DNA from: JAAYXE01 sp964391195
Lineage (GTDB): Bacteria; Chloroflexota; Anaerolineae; Anaerolineales; UBA4823
Length of the DNA: 64,000 nt
Direction of reading: 5' to 3'
NCBI GenBank assembly: GCA_964391195.1
Contig: CAYMLG010000015.1
Span: forward strand, 1-64,000
Program-made: the position numbers and the translations under genes
The notes under the pieces: model-generated
Told to the model about the DNA's origin: nothing
The model's input: only the letters and a program-made list of their open reading frames with translations
Database searches by the model: none
Shown: one piece after another, positions 8,278 to 17,819 of the stretch
Position numbering within the stretch: position 1 is the stretch's first letter
How the letters are laid out: the number at the start of each line of letters is the position of its first letter

Positions 8278-11200
8278 ATGTTAAAGAAGTTCTTACGCAT
8301 GATCGGGGGGGACCCCGTAAAACGATCGATCGAAGAATATTCCGGATTGGTGGACCAGGTAAACGAGCTGGAACCCCGCTTCGAGCAGTTGAGCGATGAA
8401 GAACTGCGCCAGAAGACTGCCGACTTCCGACGCCAGTTGGCCTCGCTCCTGGAGGACGTTACCTCCGAGGATGAACGCTTCAAGATCGAACAAGATTTCC
8501 TGGACGAGATCATGCCCGAAGCGTTCGCCATGGTCCGTGAAGCCAGTAAGCGCACCATCGGGCTGCGACACTACGATGTCCAACTGATCGGCGGCGCAGC
8601 CCTCCACCAGGGGAAGATTGCGGAAATGCGCACCGGTGAAGGGAAAACCCTGGTGGCTACCCTCCCGGTCTATTTGAATGCGATTACCGGGAACGGCGTA
8701 CATCTGATCACCGTGAACGACTACCTGGCCCGCCGCGACGCGCGCTGGATGGCCCCCATCTACCATCTCCTGGGCCTTTCAGTCGGGGTTTTGCAGATGG
8801 CAGCCCGCACCGAGAACGGCCGCAAAGCGTTTGTCGTCGATCTCGAACGCGAATCTTCGCAGGAGGACCAGCACCAACTGCGCATGGTCCCGCGCGGGGA
8901 AGCCTACGCCTGCGACATCACCTACGGCACGAACAGCGAATTCGGCTTCGACTACCTGCGGGATAACATGACCATGCGCCTGGAGGACCGGGTACAGCGC
9001 GGGCATTACTATGCCATCATCGATGAGGTCGATAATGTGCTCATCGACGAAGCCCGCACCCCGTTGATCATCTCCGGGCCGGCGCAAGACGAAGCCGAGA
9101 ATTATATCCGCATGGCCCAGGTGGTCAAACAGCTAAAACCCGAAGACTACGAGATCGACGAGAAGGACCGCACCGTCACCCTCACCGAGTTGGGGGAGAC
9201 GCACGTCGAAGAGATCCTGGGTATCCCTCTGCGCGATCCCGACCGGCCTGAAGACCTGACTCCCGAACAGGCCCGCCTGCTCGGCTACCTGGAACAGGCG
9301 CTGCGCGCCCAGTTCCTGTACCGCAAAAATAAAGACTACCTGGTCCAGGGTGGTAAAGTGGTGATCGTGGACGAATTCACCGGTCGCCTCATGCCAGGCC
9401 GCCGCTGGTCCGATGGCCTTCACCAGGCAGTCGAGGCCAAAGAAGGGGTCAAAGTCGAGAGCGAATCGGTCACCTATGCCACCATCACCATCCAGAACTA
9501 CTTCCGCATGTACAAGAAGCTGGCCGGCATGACCGGTACGGCGTTGACCGAGGCGGAGGAGTTCGACAAGATCTACAAACTGTCGGTGTTGGCCATCCCC
9601 ACCAACCTCGAGTACCAGGCGGCGCGGGAGGAGTTCAACCTGACCGAACTGGAGGCCAGGGACGAAGAGGGCTACAAGTACAAGTACTACGCCCGCAAAG
9701 ATGATCCCGAACAAAAACCGGTCTTCTGGAGGCGCAAAGATTATCCGGATGTGGTCTACCGCACCGAAGAAGCGAAGCTGCGCGCCATCGCCAGGGAGAT
9801 CCTGCGATTCAACACCCTCGGGCGCCCGATCCTGGTCGGTACCACTTCGGTTGAACTCTCGGAGCGTGTCTCCAGCCGCCTGGGCGCCGAGGCGATCCGC
9901 CGTCTGGCCCAGGTCATCCTGATCCGCGACTTGTGGATGAACCAGCATGGGTTAGACGAAGACGGGCGGCAGGTCCCCGAGCTCCAATACCTGAACGAAC
10001 CGATTGAGAAGCTCGATATCGCTTCCATGCGGAAAATGGCCCGCGAACTGGGCATGGCCCTCAACCCGGACGAAGAGACCAACCGCAAGCAGCTCCTGCG
10101 GCTGCTCGCCCTGGACCCCGAAGATGAAGAGCTGAACGAAAGGCTGTCTGCCAACCTTCAGGGCGGCATCAAACACGAAGTGCTCAACGCCCGCAAGCAC
10201 ACCGAAGAAAGCCAGATCATCGCCGGCGCCGGCGCATTTGGGGCGGTGACCATCGCCACCAATATGGCCGGCCGCGGCGTAGACATCAAGCTGGGCGGTG
10301 AACTCCCAGAAGACACCCTCTCCACCATCAACCGCCTGCTGAGCCGCAAAGTGGAGAACCCCTTCGAACTGACGATGGAGCAGCGGCGCCAGGCGATCCT
10401 CGAGATGGACCCCGATGAGTACGGAATTTACGAGGCCGAGGTCCAGGAATTCTTGCAGTACTTGAAGAACATGGATCGGGTCCACCAGTTGGGCGGCCTG
10501 CACGTCATCGGCTCCGAGCGTCACGAAGCCCGGCGGATCGATAACCAGTTGCGCGGCCGCGCCGCCCGCCAGGGCGATCCCGGCTCCTCACGCTTCTATC
10601 TGTCCATGGAAGACGACCTGATGCGCCTGTTCGGGGGGCAGCAGGCCGATGCCCTGATGCAGCGCATGAAAATCGACGACGCCCTCCCCCTGGAAGTGGG
10701 CCTGGTTGGCCGGCTGGTCGAGCAGTCTCAGACCCGGGTGGAAGGCGCGAATTTCGACGTTCGCAAGCACCTGCTCGAATACGATGATGTACTCAACACG
10801 CAGCGCTCGAAGATTTACGCCCAACGGAACCGCATCTTCACCAAAGAGGACCTGACCGACGACGTGACCGAAATGCTCCGCACCGAGGTCACCCGCCGGG
10901 TGCCGCAAGCCCTGGAAGATGAAGGCGGCCCGTGGAAGCTGCTCGCGTGGTTGGACCAGATCCAACCCCCGGTGATCCTTCCCAACCGGGTTTTTCCCTC
11001 CTATACGCTGCGCCTGCTCACCGACCACATCCTGGATGGGCGCCAGAGCCTGGATCCAAAGACAGCCGTGGCCGCCCTGCAGGATGTCGCCCGCAGCTCC
11101 CTCCAGGCCGAACAAGAGCACCTGATGAGCACCATCGATGTAATCATCGACCAGACGGCGGAAAAGTTGGACAGCCAGTTGGCTGAGCGGATGGAGTTGG

Positions 11201-12498
11201 TGGATACTTATCTGGAAGGGCTGGCCGTCGAAGATGAGACCGAAACGCAGGCCCGCCGCCCGACCGATATCGTACAAGCGATGTCGAACGAGCTGCGTAT
11301 CCCGCTTAAACTCTCGCCCGAACAACAGCGCCAGCTCCGGCATGATCCTGAGGCGGTCTCCGATGCCATTCGCGAACAGGTGGAAACCGTCCTGGTTAGC
11401 CAATCTGTCGCTCGCCTGATCGGGTCCGTTGAGCGTCGCCTGGACGACCGACTCGATCTGATCCCTTCTCAGTTGGAGATGGATGACTGGAACCGGCTTG
11501 GCGATCAAATACTCGGCGCGGTTGAAAGAGTGTACGACCGCCGCCGGGAACGCTTCCTTGGGGAGAACGGACAGATCACCCGAGAATTGGAGACCGCCAT
11601 CGCCCGCATGTCTGGGCCGGTCGGCCAGGCGGAGATCACCCGCCTGCTACACAACATGCCCCTGGGCTCCGTAACCACTTTCGATAAAAGGACCCATCGC
11701 AGGGTGCTCCAGCGAACGGTTCGCCTGTCCTACACCTACTATGCAGCCCAGTTCATCCAGGGTCGTGAACCGGAGGAGATCGCCGCCGATGTCCTCGATC
11801 ACCTCGAGCAGGCTCAGGATGCCCTGCAGGAAGCGTGGGGGATGGCAGACTTCTCCCGGATTGCGGGTATGTCGCCGGCTGAATTGGGCGAGGCTCACCA
11901 GAAAGCGCTGGTTTCCGCCCTGGGCGAAGAGCGCTACGCGGAAGTGGAAAACCTCCCCCTCCAGCAGCTCTCCTCCGGTGAACGCGAGCTGGTGATCGAA
12001 GAGTTGGGCCGCCTGGTGCTGACCAACACCTATCGCCAGCTTATGCTGCGGGTGGTGAGCGAGCTGTGGGTGGATTACCTGACCCAAATGGAAGGCCTGC
12101 GAGTCTCCATCGGCCTGGAAGCCTACGGGCAGCGTGACCCCCTGGTCCAGTACAAGAGCCGGGCGTTCGAGCTCTTCCAAAACCTGCTCAGCGATATGCG
12201 CCTGGGCGTGATCACCCGCATGTTCACTTACCGGCCCGGCGACCTGAGCCCGATCCAGACCGTGCAGGCAGGTTCTGCGCCCGCAGCGATCCCTGCCCAG
12301 GCAGACGGGGGGGCTCCGGCCGAGGCTGGCGATGGGGAAACCCCCTCACCGGCGGGCGAGAAAGAAAAGGAAGCTGTGGTTGAAGCCGCGGCCCAACAGC
12401 CTGAGCCTCGGAATGCCAGGCCTCTCGATCGGGGACAGGGCAAAGATAAGGGAGAGAAGATCTCCACCTCCAAGAAACGCCGCCGCAGCCGCCGCTGA
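8278..12498 (+). CDS. secA: Preprotein translocase ATPase SecA, oversized
   Basis: SecA drives preproteins through SecYEG by ATP hydrolysis. The Walker A motif (MRTGEGKT, from residue 117), TVNDYLARRDA, YGTNSEFGFDYLRDNM, the DEVDNVLIDEARTPLIISG Walker B region, the NMAGRGVDIKLGG motif and RGRAARQGDPG are all present. The protein is 1,406 aa, against roughly 830-1,000 in most bacteria. Extra sequence occurs before the second nucleotide-binding domain. A larger insertion of roughly 250-280 aa lies within the helical scaffold/wing region, between EYDDVLN (about 833) and the GLEAYGQRDPL motif (about 1270). The C-terminus is a Pro/Glu then Lys/Arg-rich tail (KKRRRSRR) with no SEC-C zinc motif (CxCGSGKxxxxCH). 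The ATG at 8278 follows GAGGAA. An intrinsic terminator lies directly downstream. Confidence 0.95.
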   Translation: MLKKFLRMIGGDPVKRSIEEYSGLVDQVNELEPRFEQLSDEELRQKTADFRRQLASLLEDVTSEDERFKIEQDFLDEIMPEAFAMVREASKRTIGLRHYDVQLIGGAALHQGKIAEMRTGEGKTLVATLPVYLNAITGNGVHLITVNDYLARRDARWMAPIYHLLGLSVGVLQMAARTENGRKAFVVDLERESSQEDQHQLRMVPRGEAYACDITYGTNSEFGFDYLRDNMTMRLEDRVQRGHYYAIIDEVDNVLIDEARTPLIISGPAQDEAENYIRMAQVVKQLKPEDYEIDEKDRTVTLTELGETHVEEILGIPLRDPDRPEDLTPEQARLLGYLEQALRAQFLYRKNKDYLVQGGKVVIVDEFTGRLMPGRRWSDGLHQAVEAKEGVKVESESVTYATITIQNYFRMYKKLAGMTGTALTEAEEFDKIYKLSVLAIPTNLEYQAAREEFNLTELEARDEEGYKYKYYARKDDPEQKPVFWRRKDYPDVVYRTEEAKLRAIAREILRFNTLGRPILVGTTSVELSERVSSRLGAEAIRRLAQVILIRDLWMNQHGLDEDGRQVPELQYLNEPIEKLDIASMRKMARELGMALNPDEETNRKQLLRLLALDPEDEELNERLSANLQGGIKHEVLNARKHTEESQIIAGAGAFGAVTIATNMAGRGVDIKLGGELPEDTLSTINRLLSRKVENPFELTMEQRRQAILEMDPDEYGIYEAEVQEFLQYLKNMDRVHQLGGLHVIGSERHEARRIDNQLRGRAARQGDPGSSRFYLSMEDDLMRLFGGQQADALMQRMKIDDALPLEVGLVGRLVEQSQTRVEGANFDVRKHLLEYDDVLNTQRSKIYAQRNRIFTKEDLTDDVTEMLRTEVTRRVPQALEDEGGPWKLLAWLDQIQPPVILPNRVFPSYTLRLLTDHILDGRQSLDPKTAVAALQDVARSSLQAEQEHLMSTIDVIIDQTAEKLDSQLAERMELVDTYLEGLAVEDETETQARRPTDIVQAMSNELRIPLKLSPEQQRQLRHDPEAVSDAIREQVETVLVSQSVARLIGSVERRLDDRLDLIPSQLEMDDWNRLGDQILGAVERVYDRRRERFLGENGQITRELETAIARMSGPVGQAEITRLLHNMPLGSVTTFDKRTHRRVLQRTVRLSYTYYAAQFIQGREPEEIAADVLDHLEQAQDALQEAWGMADFSRIAGMSPAELGEAHQKALVSALGEERYAEVENLPLQQLSSGERELVIEELGRLVLTNTYRQLMLRVVSELWVDYLTQMEGLRVSIGLEAYGQRDPLVQYKSRAFELFQNLLSDMRLGVITRMFTYRPGDLSPIQTVQAGSAPAAIPAQADGGAPAEAGDGETPSPAGEKEKEAVVEAAAQQPEPRNARPLDRGQGKDKGEKISTSKKRRRSRR

Positions 12499-12522
12499 CC
12501 CCCGGCAGACCGGCTTTCAATC

Positions 12523-12562
12523 AAGGGCTGTGACCCGACTGTGGTTGGGTCACAGCCCTTTT
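12523..12562 (+). terminator. Intrinsic terminator of secA
   Basis: A 14-bp perfect stem (12523-12536 with 12547-12560), extended by three inner pairs, is followed by a short T-run. It starts 25 bp after the secA stop codon. Confidence 0.85.
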
Positions 12563-12620
12563 GGCTTCACCCGTCCAACTTTATTGTAAGGTTGCAGAGG
12601 GTGAGGTACAACCGCCTTTT

Positions 12621-13730
12621 ATGGTAGGATTATGCATCAACCCCGATGCATTTCCATATCGAAAACAGAGCGGAAACGGCAAATTGGACACGGAAACGAC
12701 TCTTCGTAAGCCCAACGACATCTTTCATTCACTCCCGAAAGTCGATCTCCACCGCCATCTAGAGGGTTCGCTGCGCCTGCGCACGCTGCTCGAGGTGGGA
12801 CGCGCTCACGGGCTGGACCTGCCCAATACGAATTTGCTCCGTCACCTGGTCCAGGTCCGTCAAGACGAGCCGTTAACCATCGAAAACTTTCTGTCTAAGT
12901 TTCGGACCCTGCGCCTGTTCTACAAGTCTCCGGACGTCATCGGCCGCCTGGCTCGCGAGGCGGTGGTGGATGCCGCCGAGGATAATATCCGTTACCTGGA
13001 GCTGCGCTTCACGCCCGCAGCGCTGCAGGCTTCGGAAGGGTTTCCCCTCGGAGAAGTGATGGACTGGGTGATCGCCGGTGTCCGCCAGGCGGAGCAGCAA
13101 ACCGGCATTACCACCCGCCTGATCGCCAGCGTAAACCGCCATGAAAGCCTGCAGTTAGCAGAAGAAGTGGTGCGGCTGGCTGCTGACCGGATCGATCAGG
13201 GGATCGTCGCCGTAGATCTGGCGGGCAACGAAGCCAGCTTTTCCGCCATGATCTTTGCCGGGGTATTTCGCGAAGCGCGCCAGGCCGGCCTGCGTATCAC
13301 CTGCCATGCCGGAGAATGGGGCGGCCCCGAGAACATTACCGAAGCCATCACCAGCCTGGGCGCGGAACGCATCGGACATGGCGTCCGCGTCCTCCAGGAT
13401 CCGTCCGTCACCGCTCTGGCTCGTGAGCGGGGCACCGTCTTCGAAGTGTGCATCACCAGCAACTACCAGTCGGGGGTATTCTCCGCCATCGACGTGCATC
13501 CTCTCCCCCGCATGCTCGCTCACAGGCTTAAGGTCACGATCAACAGCGATGACCCTCAAATTTCAGACATCCGTTTGAGCGGGGAGTTCAAACTGGCCCA
13601 CGAAAGCCTGGGCCTCAATTTCGGACAGCTCCACGCCTGTCTCCTGACCGCCGCCAGGGCCGCTTTCCTCCCAACGGAAGAGCGCCAGCGGCTGGAGAAT
13701 GACCTGACCCGTCATTTCGCCCTTAAATAA
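12621..13730 (+). CDS. add: Adenosine deaminase family protein
   Basis: A metal-dependent amidohydrolase that deaminates adenosine or a close analogue (purine salvage). The zinc-site motif LPKVDLHRHLEG, the catalytic CHAGE, RIGHG, the SN turn and the INSDDP aspartates are all in order, as in the adenosine/adenine deaminase family. Start choice is uncertain: the ATG at 12621 gives 369 aa, but a TTG at 12684 (348 aa) would place about 17 residues before LPKV, closer to the family norm. I give the ATG frame. The Ade2 or aminodeoxyfutalosine deaminase branches cannot be excluded by eye. The gene lies alone between two terminators. Other purine deaminases are encoded at 51.8-55.0 kb. Confidence 0.85.
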   Translation: MVGLCINPDAFPYRKQSGNGKLDTETTLRKPNDIFHSLPKVDLHRHLEGSLRLRTLLEVGRAHGLDLPNTNLLRHLVQVRQDEPLTIENFLSKFRTLRLFYKSPDVIGRLAREAVVDAAEDNIRYLELRFTPAALQASEGFPLGEVMDWVIAGVRQAEQQTGITTRLIASVNRHESLQLAEEVVRLAADRIDQGIVAVDLAGNEASFSAMIFAGVFREARQAGLRITCHAGEWGGPENITEAITSLGAERIGHGVRVLQDPSVTALARERGTVFEVCITSNYQSGVFSAIDVHPLPRMLAHRLKVTINSDDPQISDIRLSGEFKLAHESLGLNFGQLHACLLTAARAAFLPTEERQRLENDLTRHFALK

Positions 13731-13748
13731 AAAACCGGCGACCGCCGG
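13729..13748 (-). terminator. Leftward terminator of the 13.7-16.8 kb gene set
   Basis: On the minus strand a short GCCGG/CCGGC stem (13735-13739 with 13744-13748) is followed by TTTTTT. It overlaps the add stop region, so it serves convergent genes. The stem is only 5 bp. Confidence 0.5.
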
Positions 13749-14432
13749 CTATCTGCTTCCTGAAGACATCCTCTCTTCCCATTCTGCCACGCAGGAGCGA
13801 ATGAGTGCCTGGACTTCTGCGTCGGGCACCTCATCGATGCCTGTGTACTGCTCCAACCCCACCAGCACCACCAGTCCCTTTCCTGGCAGTTCCATCAGCC
13901 GGATCCCTTTGTTTTTCAGTTCCGATGCGGCATAAGCCGGGCTCGACAGCCGCTCTTGTAAGATTTCATCGATTTGAGCGGCGATGCTGCGTTCCACCGT
14001 CACCTTTTTTACGTCTGTCTGAACCGCTTTCACCAGCAAGTCCACCGGATCCTGCCTGGCCGGTTTCACGACCGGCGGTGCGAGTTCGGCTCGCGTTTCC
14101 GGCCGGCTGCCAGGATGGGCCTCACGGCGACCGGCCGGCGATTTCCTCAACCAGGCGGTGAAGTCCTCCGCGGCCTTCTCCAATCGCATCTGCTGGCCTG
14201 AGGTCAACTTATCCACCCCTTCGATTCGCTGGCCATCCAGTTCGATCAGCAGACGGTCACCGGTCTTGTCGCGCCATAACCGCACCCCTTCCACCGAGGC
14301 GGCATGATCGCCCTCCGGTGGTTGAGCTTTCGCCATTCCACTGTTTCTTAAACTGGCCAACAACACCCCAACCACCAGGCCCACCACCAGGCAAACCAGG
14401 CCGATCATGAGAACAGCAGATGGATCGAACAT
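13749..14432 (-). CDS. Membrane-anchored protein of unknown function
   Basis: A 227-aa protein with one N-terminal hydrophobic segment (about residues 7-27) followed by a soluble region. Residues about 40-95 form a small charged domain containing LLIELDGQRI. A Pro/Arg-rich linker leads to a C-terminal domain (about 120-220) with alternating hydrophobic patterns (GLVVLVGLEQYTGI). I do not recognise a family. GAGGAGG lies just upstream of the ATG. It is last in a leftward run with mutM, meaB and the mutase small subunit, which suggests cotranscription, not function. Confidence 0.7.
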   Translation of the reverse strand: MFDPSAVLMIGLVCLVVGLVVGVLLASLRNSGMAKAQPPEGDHAASVEGVRLWRDKTGDRLLIELDGQRIEGVDKLTSGQQMRLEKAAEDFTAWLRKSPAGRREAHPGSRPETRAELAPPVVKPARQDPVDLLVKAVQTDVKKVTVERSIAAQIDEILQERLSSPAYAASELKNKGIRLMELPGKGLVVLVGLEQYTGIDEVPDAEVQALIRSCVAEWEERMSSGSR

Positions 14433-14464
14433 AGCTGGCCTCCTCTATTTTAGGGCGTCCGCGC

Positions 14465-15292
14465 TTATCCTTCAGGCGCCGGCTGGCATTTCGGACAGTA
14501 ATGGGTGCCCCTCTGCCCGACCAGAATCCGCTCGATGCGGCTCCCGCACCGGGGGCATTCCAGGCCGGTGCGCTGGTACACCCGGAAGGAATTCTGAAAA
14601 TCACCGCCGCGGTACACCCAATCGATGCTCGCCCCATGCAGGCGGATCCCTTCCTGCAGCACGGCTCGGATGCTCTCCAGCAAGCGGGCGCTCTGAGCCT
14701 CGCTCAGCCGGTCCGAGCGCTCCAGCGGGTGCAGCATGGCCAGGTTCAGCGCCTCGTCTGTGTAAATATTTCCCATCCCGGCGATAAAGCTCTGATCCAG
14801 CAGCAGCGGCTTCAGCAGGCGCTTCCGGCCTCGCAGCATGGCGTGGAAGCGCTCCGGGGTGAGCTCCGGGCTGAACGGCTCGGGCCCCAGGATATCCAGC
14901 ACTTGCGCGGGGTCGTCCACCAGCCACACCCGCCCAAACTTGCGCGCGTCGATGAACGCCAGGCGGATCTCGCCTTCCAGGCTCAGCACCATGCGGTGAT
15001 GCGGGCCTACCGGGGCCGAGGCGGGTTCCACCAACATATCGCCGCTCATCCGCAGGTGCACGAGCAGGTGATCTCGGGAAAGATGAAAGATTAAGAACTT
15101 TCCTCGCCGGCCGATCTCTTCGATCACCTGATCGCGGATCTGCCTGGCGAAGCGTTCTGGGCTGTGGGTCGCCAGGGTCCGGTCCCAGGAAACCCCGGCT
15201 TCCAGAATCCGGCGGTCCAATACCGAAGGCCAATCCTCCACGCCGCGGCGCAGGTTGTTGCGTATCGTCTCGACTTCAGGCAGTTCGGGCAT
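14465..15292 (-). CDS. mutM: Formamidopyrimidine-DNA glycosylase
   Basis: A bifunctional base-excision enzyme that removes 8-oxoguanine and formamidopyrimidines and nicks the abasic site. The 275-aa protein begins PELPEVET, with the catalytic Pro2 and Glu3. It carries the RGKFL lysine region, the NIYTDEALN helix-two-turn-helix segment, and the C-terminal zinc finger (CPRCGSRIERI...THYCPKCQ) with all four cysteines. Length is normal for the family. It lies 38 bp downstream of meaB on the same strand. Confidence 0.95.
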   Translation of the reverse strand: MPELPEVETIRNNLRRGVEDWPSVLDRRILEAGVSWDRTLATHSPERFARQIRDQVIEEIGRRGKFLIFHLSRDHLLVHLRMSGDMLVEPASAPVGPHHRMVLSLEGEIRLAFIDARKFGRVWLVDDPAQVLDILGPEPFSPELTPERFHAMLRGRKRLLKPLLLDQSFIAGMGNIYTDEALNLAMLHPLERSDRLSEAQSARLLESIRAVLQEGIRLHGASIDWVYRGGDFQNSFRVYQRTGLECPRCGSRIERILVGQRGTHYCPKCQPAPEG

Positions 15293-15330
15293 CCGTTTCC
15301 AATTCTAGCCCGGCCCCTCAGAGCCGGGGA

Positions 15331-16359
15331 TCAGGCTTTTTTTCCGTCCAACAGGGCCGCAACCGCCTGCCAGGGGGAGATTTGGCGCTCTACCAGTCCT
15401 GACAATACCTCCCGGTATTGGTCTTCGCTGACCGACCTGCGCCAGCGGGCGACCAGTGCTTCCTTCAAGAGGTGATTTAACTCGGATTGCAGGCGCGAGA
15501 TCTCTCTCCGCCGCCACTCCCCGGTATCAATCAGGAACTCGCGGTGCTTGCGGATCGTCTCGACCAGTTCGACGATGCCGGTCCCTTCGGTGGCCACCGT
15601 CCGCCGGATTGGGGGGATCCACAGCGGCGTATCAGCTTCCGCCGGGGTTTTCTCTTCGTTTCCGCTGGCCCATTTCGCCCGGGCGTGATCTTGGAACTCG
15701 CGCCGGGTAGGGTGCGCCAGTTGCAGCATCCCCCGCAGGGCCCGTTCTGTCGCTTCGACCCCATTCCGGTCGGCCTTATTGATCACCAAAACATCAGCGA
15801 TCTCCATAATCCCGGCTTTAATCGCCTGGATATCGTCACCCAATCCGGGGGCTTCGATCACCAGCGTGGTATGGGCCAGGCGAGCGATGTCCACCTCCGC
15901 CTGCCCGGCGCCCACCGTCTCGATCAAAATGATCTCGAACCCGGCAGCATCCAGCACCTGCACCACGCCTGAGGTGGCCGCCGCCAGGCCGCCCAGCGAG
16001 CCCCGGGAAGCCATCGAGCGGATGAACACACCCGGGTCACCCGCCAGGTCGCGCATTCTCACCCGGTCGCCCAAAATCGCCCCCCCGCTGAACGGGCTGG
16101 AAGGATCGACGGCCACGATGGCTACCGTCGCCGGGGCTTCCCCATTCGACGGCCGGCGGAACTCGCGCGCCAGTTGGTTCACAAGCGAAGATTTCCCCGT
16201 TCCCGGGGCGCCCGTTACGCCGATCAGGTGCGCCTGACCGGTATGCGCGAACAGTTGGCTCAGCCCCTCTCGCCCCTCCGGGGTGCCGTTCTCCACCTGT
16301 GTAAGCAGCCGGGCGAGCGCCAGCCTTTGGCCGGCAAGGATCGATTCAGCTAACGACAT
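15331..16359 (-). CDS. meaB: MeaB-type GTPase chaperone of the B12 mutase
   Basis: A G3E-family GTPase (342 aa) that protects and loads adenosylcobalamin on acyl-CoA mutases. It shows the P-loop GAPGTGKSS (about 51-59), the DPSSPFSGGAILGDRVRM switch region, ETVGAGQAEVDI, and NKAD for guanine recognition. The gene is 13 bp downstream of the mutase small subunit, the usual partnership. The client is most likely the pair encoded at 16373-16798 and 356-2035. Confidence 0.93.
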   Translation of the reverse strand: MSLAESILAGQRLALARLLTQVENGTPEGREGLSQLFAHTGQAHLIGVTGAPGTGKSSLVNQLAREFRRPSNGEAPATVAIVAVDPSSPFSGGAILGDRVRMRDLAGDPGVFIRSMASRGSLGGLAAATSGVVQVLDAAGFEIILIETVGAGQAEVDIARLAHTTLVIEAPGLGDDIQAIKAGIMEIADVLVINKADRNGVEATERALRGMLQLAHPTRREFQDHARAKWASGNEEKTPAEADTPLWIPPIRRTVATEGTGIVELVETIRKHREFLIDTGEWRRREISRLQSELNHLLKEALVARWRRSVSEDQYREVLSGLVERQISPWQAVAALLDGKKA

Positions 16360-16372
16360 GGAATTCGACTGC

Positions 16373-16798
16373 TCACTCGTTTACCGGAGAGCTCTGCACG
16401 GCCGCCCGGATATCCCGGATGATGTCATCGGTGAGCGTTCCCGGCCCGTAGACGCCTGCCACTCCCATTTCCTTCAGGGGAGGGATATCCTCGTCCGGGA
16501 TAATCCCACCCAGGAAGACGTGCACGTGCTCCTGCCCGTTCTGGCGCAGCAGTTCCAGCACGCGCGGCGCCAACGCCATGTGCGCTCCGGATAACACCGA
16601 GAGCCCCACCACATCCACGTCTTCCTGCAGCGCAGTCTCCGCGATCATTTCCGGCGTCTGCCGCAGACCGGTGTAAATCACTTCCATTCCGGCATCCCGC
16701 AGGGCGCGGGCGACCACTTTCGCCCCCCGGTCGTGGCCGTCCAAACCAGGCTTTGCTACCAAAACACGGATCTTTTTCTCTTCCGAAACGTCACTCAT
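16373..16798 (-). CDS. B12-binding small subunit of acyl-CoA mutase
   Basis: A cobalamin-binding Rossmann subunit (141 aa). It carries DxHxxG (GLDGHDRG, whose His is the lower axial cobalt ligand), the SxL motif (GLSVLSGAH) and the GG motif (FLGGIIPDED). The ATG at 16798 is preceded by GGAAGGA; the upstream extension of the frame has no homology. It should pair with the large subunit at 356-2035, as no other large subunit is in the window. The separate-subunit layout matches IcmA/IcmB and archaeal-type mutases. Confidence 0.92.
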   Translation of the reverse strand: MSDVSEEKKIRVLVAKPGLDGHDRGAKVVARALRDAGMEVIYTGLRQTPEMIAETALQEDVDVVGLSVLSGAHMALAPRVLELLRQNGQEHVHVFLGGIIPDEDIPPLKEMGVAGVYGPGTLTDDIIRDIRAAVQSSPVNE

Positions 16799-17088
16799 AG
16801 GTGTCCTTCCATCGTTTTTTGCGTCATATTGCTTACGGTGATTATACCGCAGCCAGAATAGGTGCCGAACCGCCGTACGGTATAATTTAACGGAAGAAGC
16901 TCTCAAGGAGGGACGTTGGCCGGTAGCCGGCCTGGTGAGCCAGGCTTCGCCATCCACAGGGGGATTGAGGAGAAAACCTTCTACCCTGGCAATATGCTCG
17001 AGCGGGTCGATCGCATCGGTGACCGGTGGCGCGCGGTCATCGGTCCTGTGATCGGTATACAGCCCAGTCTAAGCGCCCTTCAACAGCT

Positions 17089-17814
17089 ATGGCCGAGTTT
17101 GTCCGCCGGACTTCGCAACTCTTGATAAAACATCGCCGCCTGGTGATGATTATTCTGCTCACCCTGGGGCTGGTCCTGTTCCTCTCCCTGCTGCCCAGGA
17201 TCACGGTCCGCTCGATCGTGGAAAGCTTGCTGGCCCAGCGTTTTTTGATTCTGCTGATCTTTTTGTTCACCCTGATCAGCCTCTCTCTGCTCTTCTCCGC
17301 CGGGCAGCGTATGGATGCCGGTATATTCCTCTTCTTCAACCTCAAAGGCCGGCGGCCGGATTGGCTGGATTTGACCATGACCGCCATCACCCAACTGGGC
17401 AGCGGTTTTCCGGCGCTCAGCGCGGGAGGCCTCTTCTACCTCTCCGGCGACCGCCGCCTGGCCGTCGAGCTGATCCTCGGCACCCTGACCTTGCTGATCA
17501 GCGTCGAGACGATCAAAGCGCTGGTCGACCGTTCCCGCCCCTTTATCAAGCTTGAAAATACGCGCCTGGTAGGGTCAAGGGCTCGCGGCCGCTCCTTTCC
17601 GAGCGGGCACACTTCTCAGGCTTTTTTTGTCGCTTCGATGTTCATTCACCACTTCGAGCTCAACCTGGGCCCCACCCTGGCGCTCTATGGCCTGGCGGCC
17701 CTGGTTGGGTTCACCCGCATCTACCTCGGCGCGCACTACCCGCGCGATGTGCTCGCCGGTGCTGTGCTGGGTGAAGTCTGGGGCCTGCTCGCCGTCCTGA
17801 TCCGCACGATCTAA
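17089..17814 (+). CDS. PAP2-family membrane phosphatase
   Basis: A membrane phosphatase of the PAP2 superfamily (lipid phosphates or undecaprenyl pyrophosphate are the usual substrates). About six hydrophobic segments frame the three motifs KALVDRSRPF, PSGHTSQAFF and RIYLGAHYPRD, containing the catalytic histidines. The start is uncertain: the ATG at 17089 gives 241 aa without a clear ribosome site, and a GTG at 17026 is in frame. A TATAAT at 16881-16886 and AAGGAGGG at 16904-16911 lead instead into a different short frame (see findings). The gene ends 5 bp before the convergent gene at 17820. Confidence 0.85.
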   Translation: MAEFVRRTSQLLIKHRRLVMIILLTLGLVLFLSLLPRITVRSIVESLLAQRFLILLIFLFTLISLSLLFSAGQRMDAGIFLFFNLKGRRPDWLDLTMTAITQLGSGFPALSAGGLFYLSGDRRLAVELILGTLTLLISVETIKALVDRSRPFIKLENTRLVGSRARGRSFPSGHTSQAFFVASMFIHHFELNLGPTLALYGLAALVGFTRIYLGAHYPRDVLAGAVLGEVWGLLAVLIRTI

Positions 17815-17819
17815 CCCCC

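Noticed and set aside
12561..12620. TTG start of adenosine deaminase at 12561
   Set aside because: It would begin inside the secA terminator and has no ribosome site; later starts are more credible.
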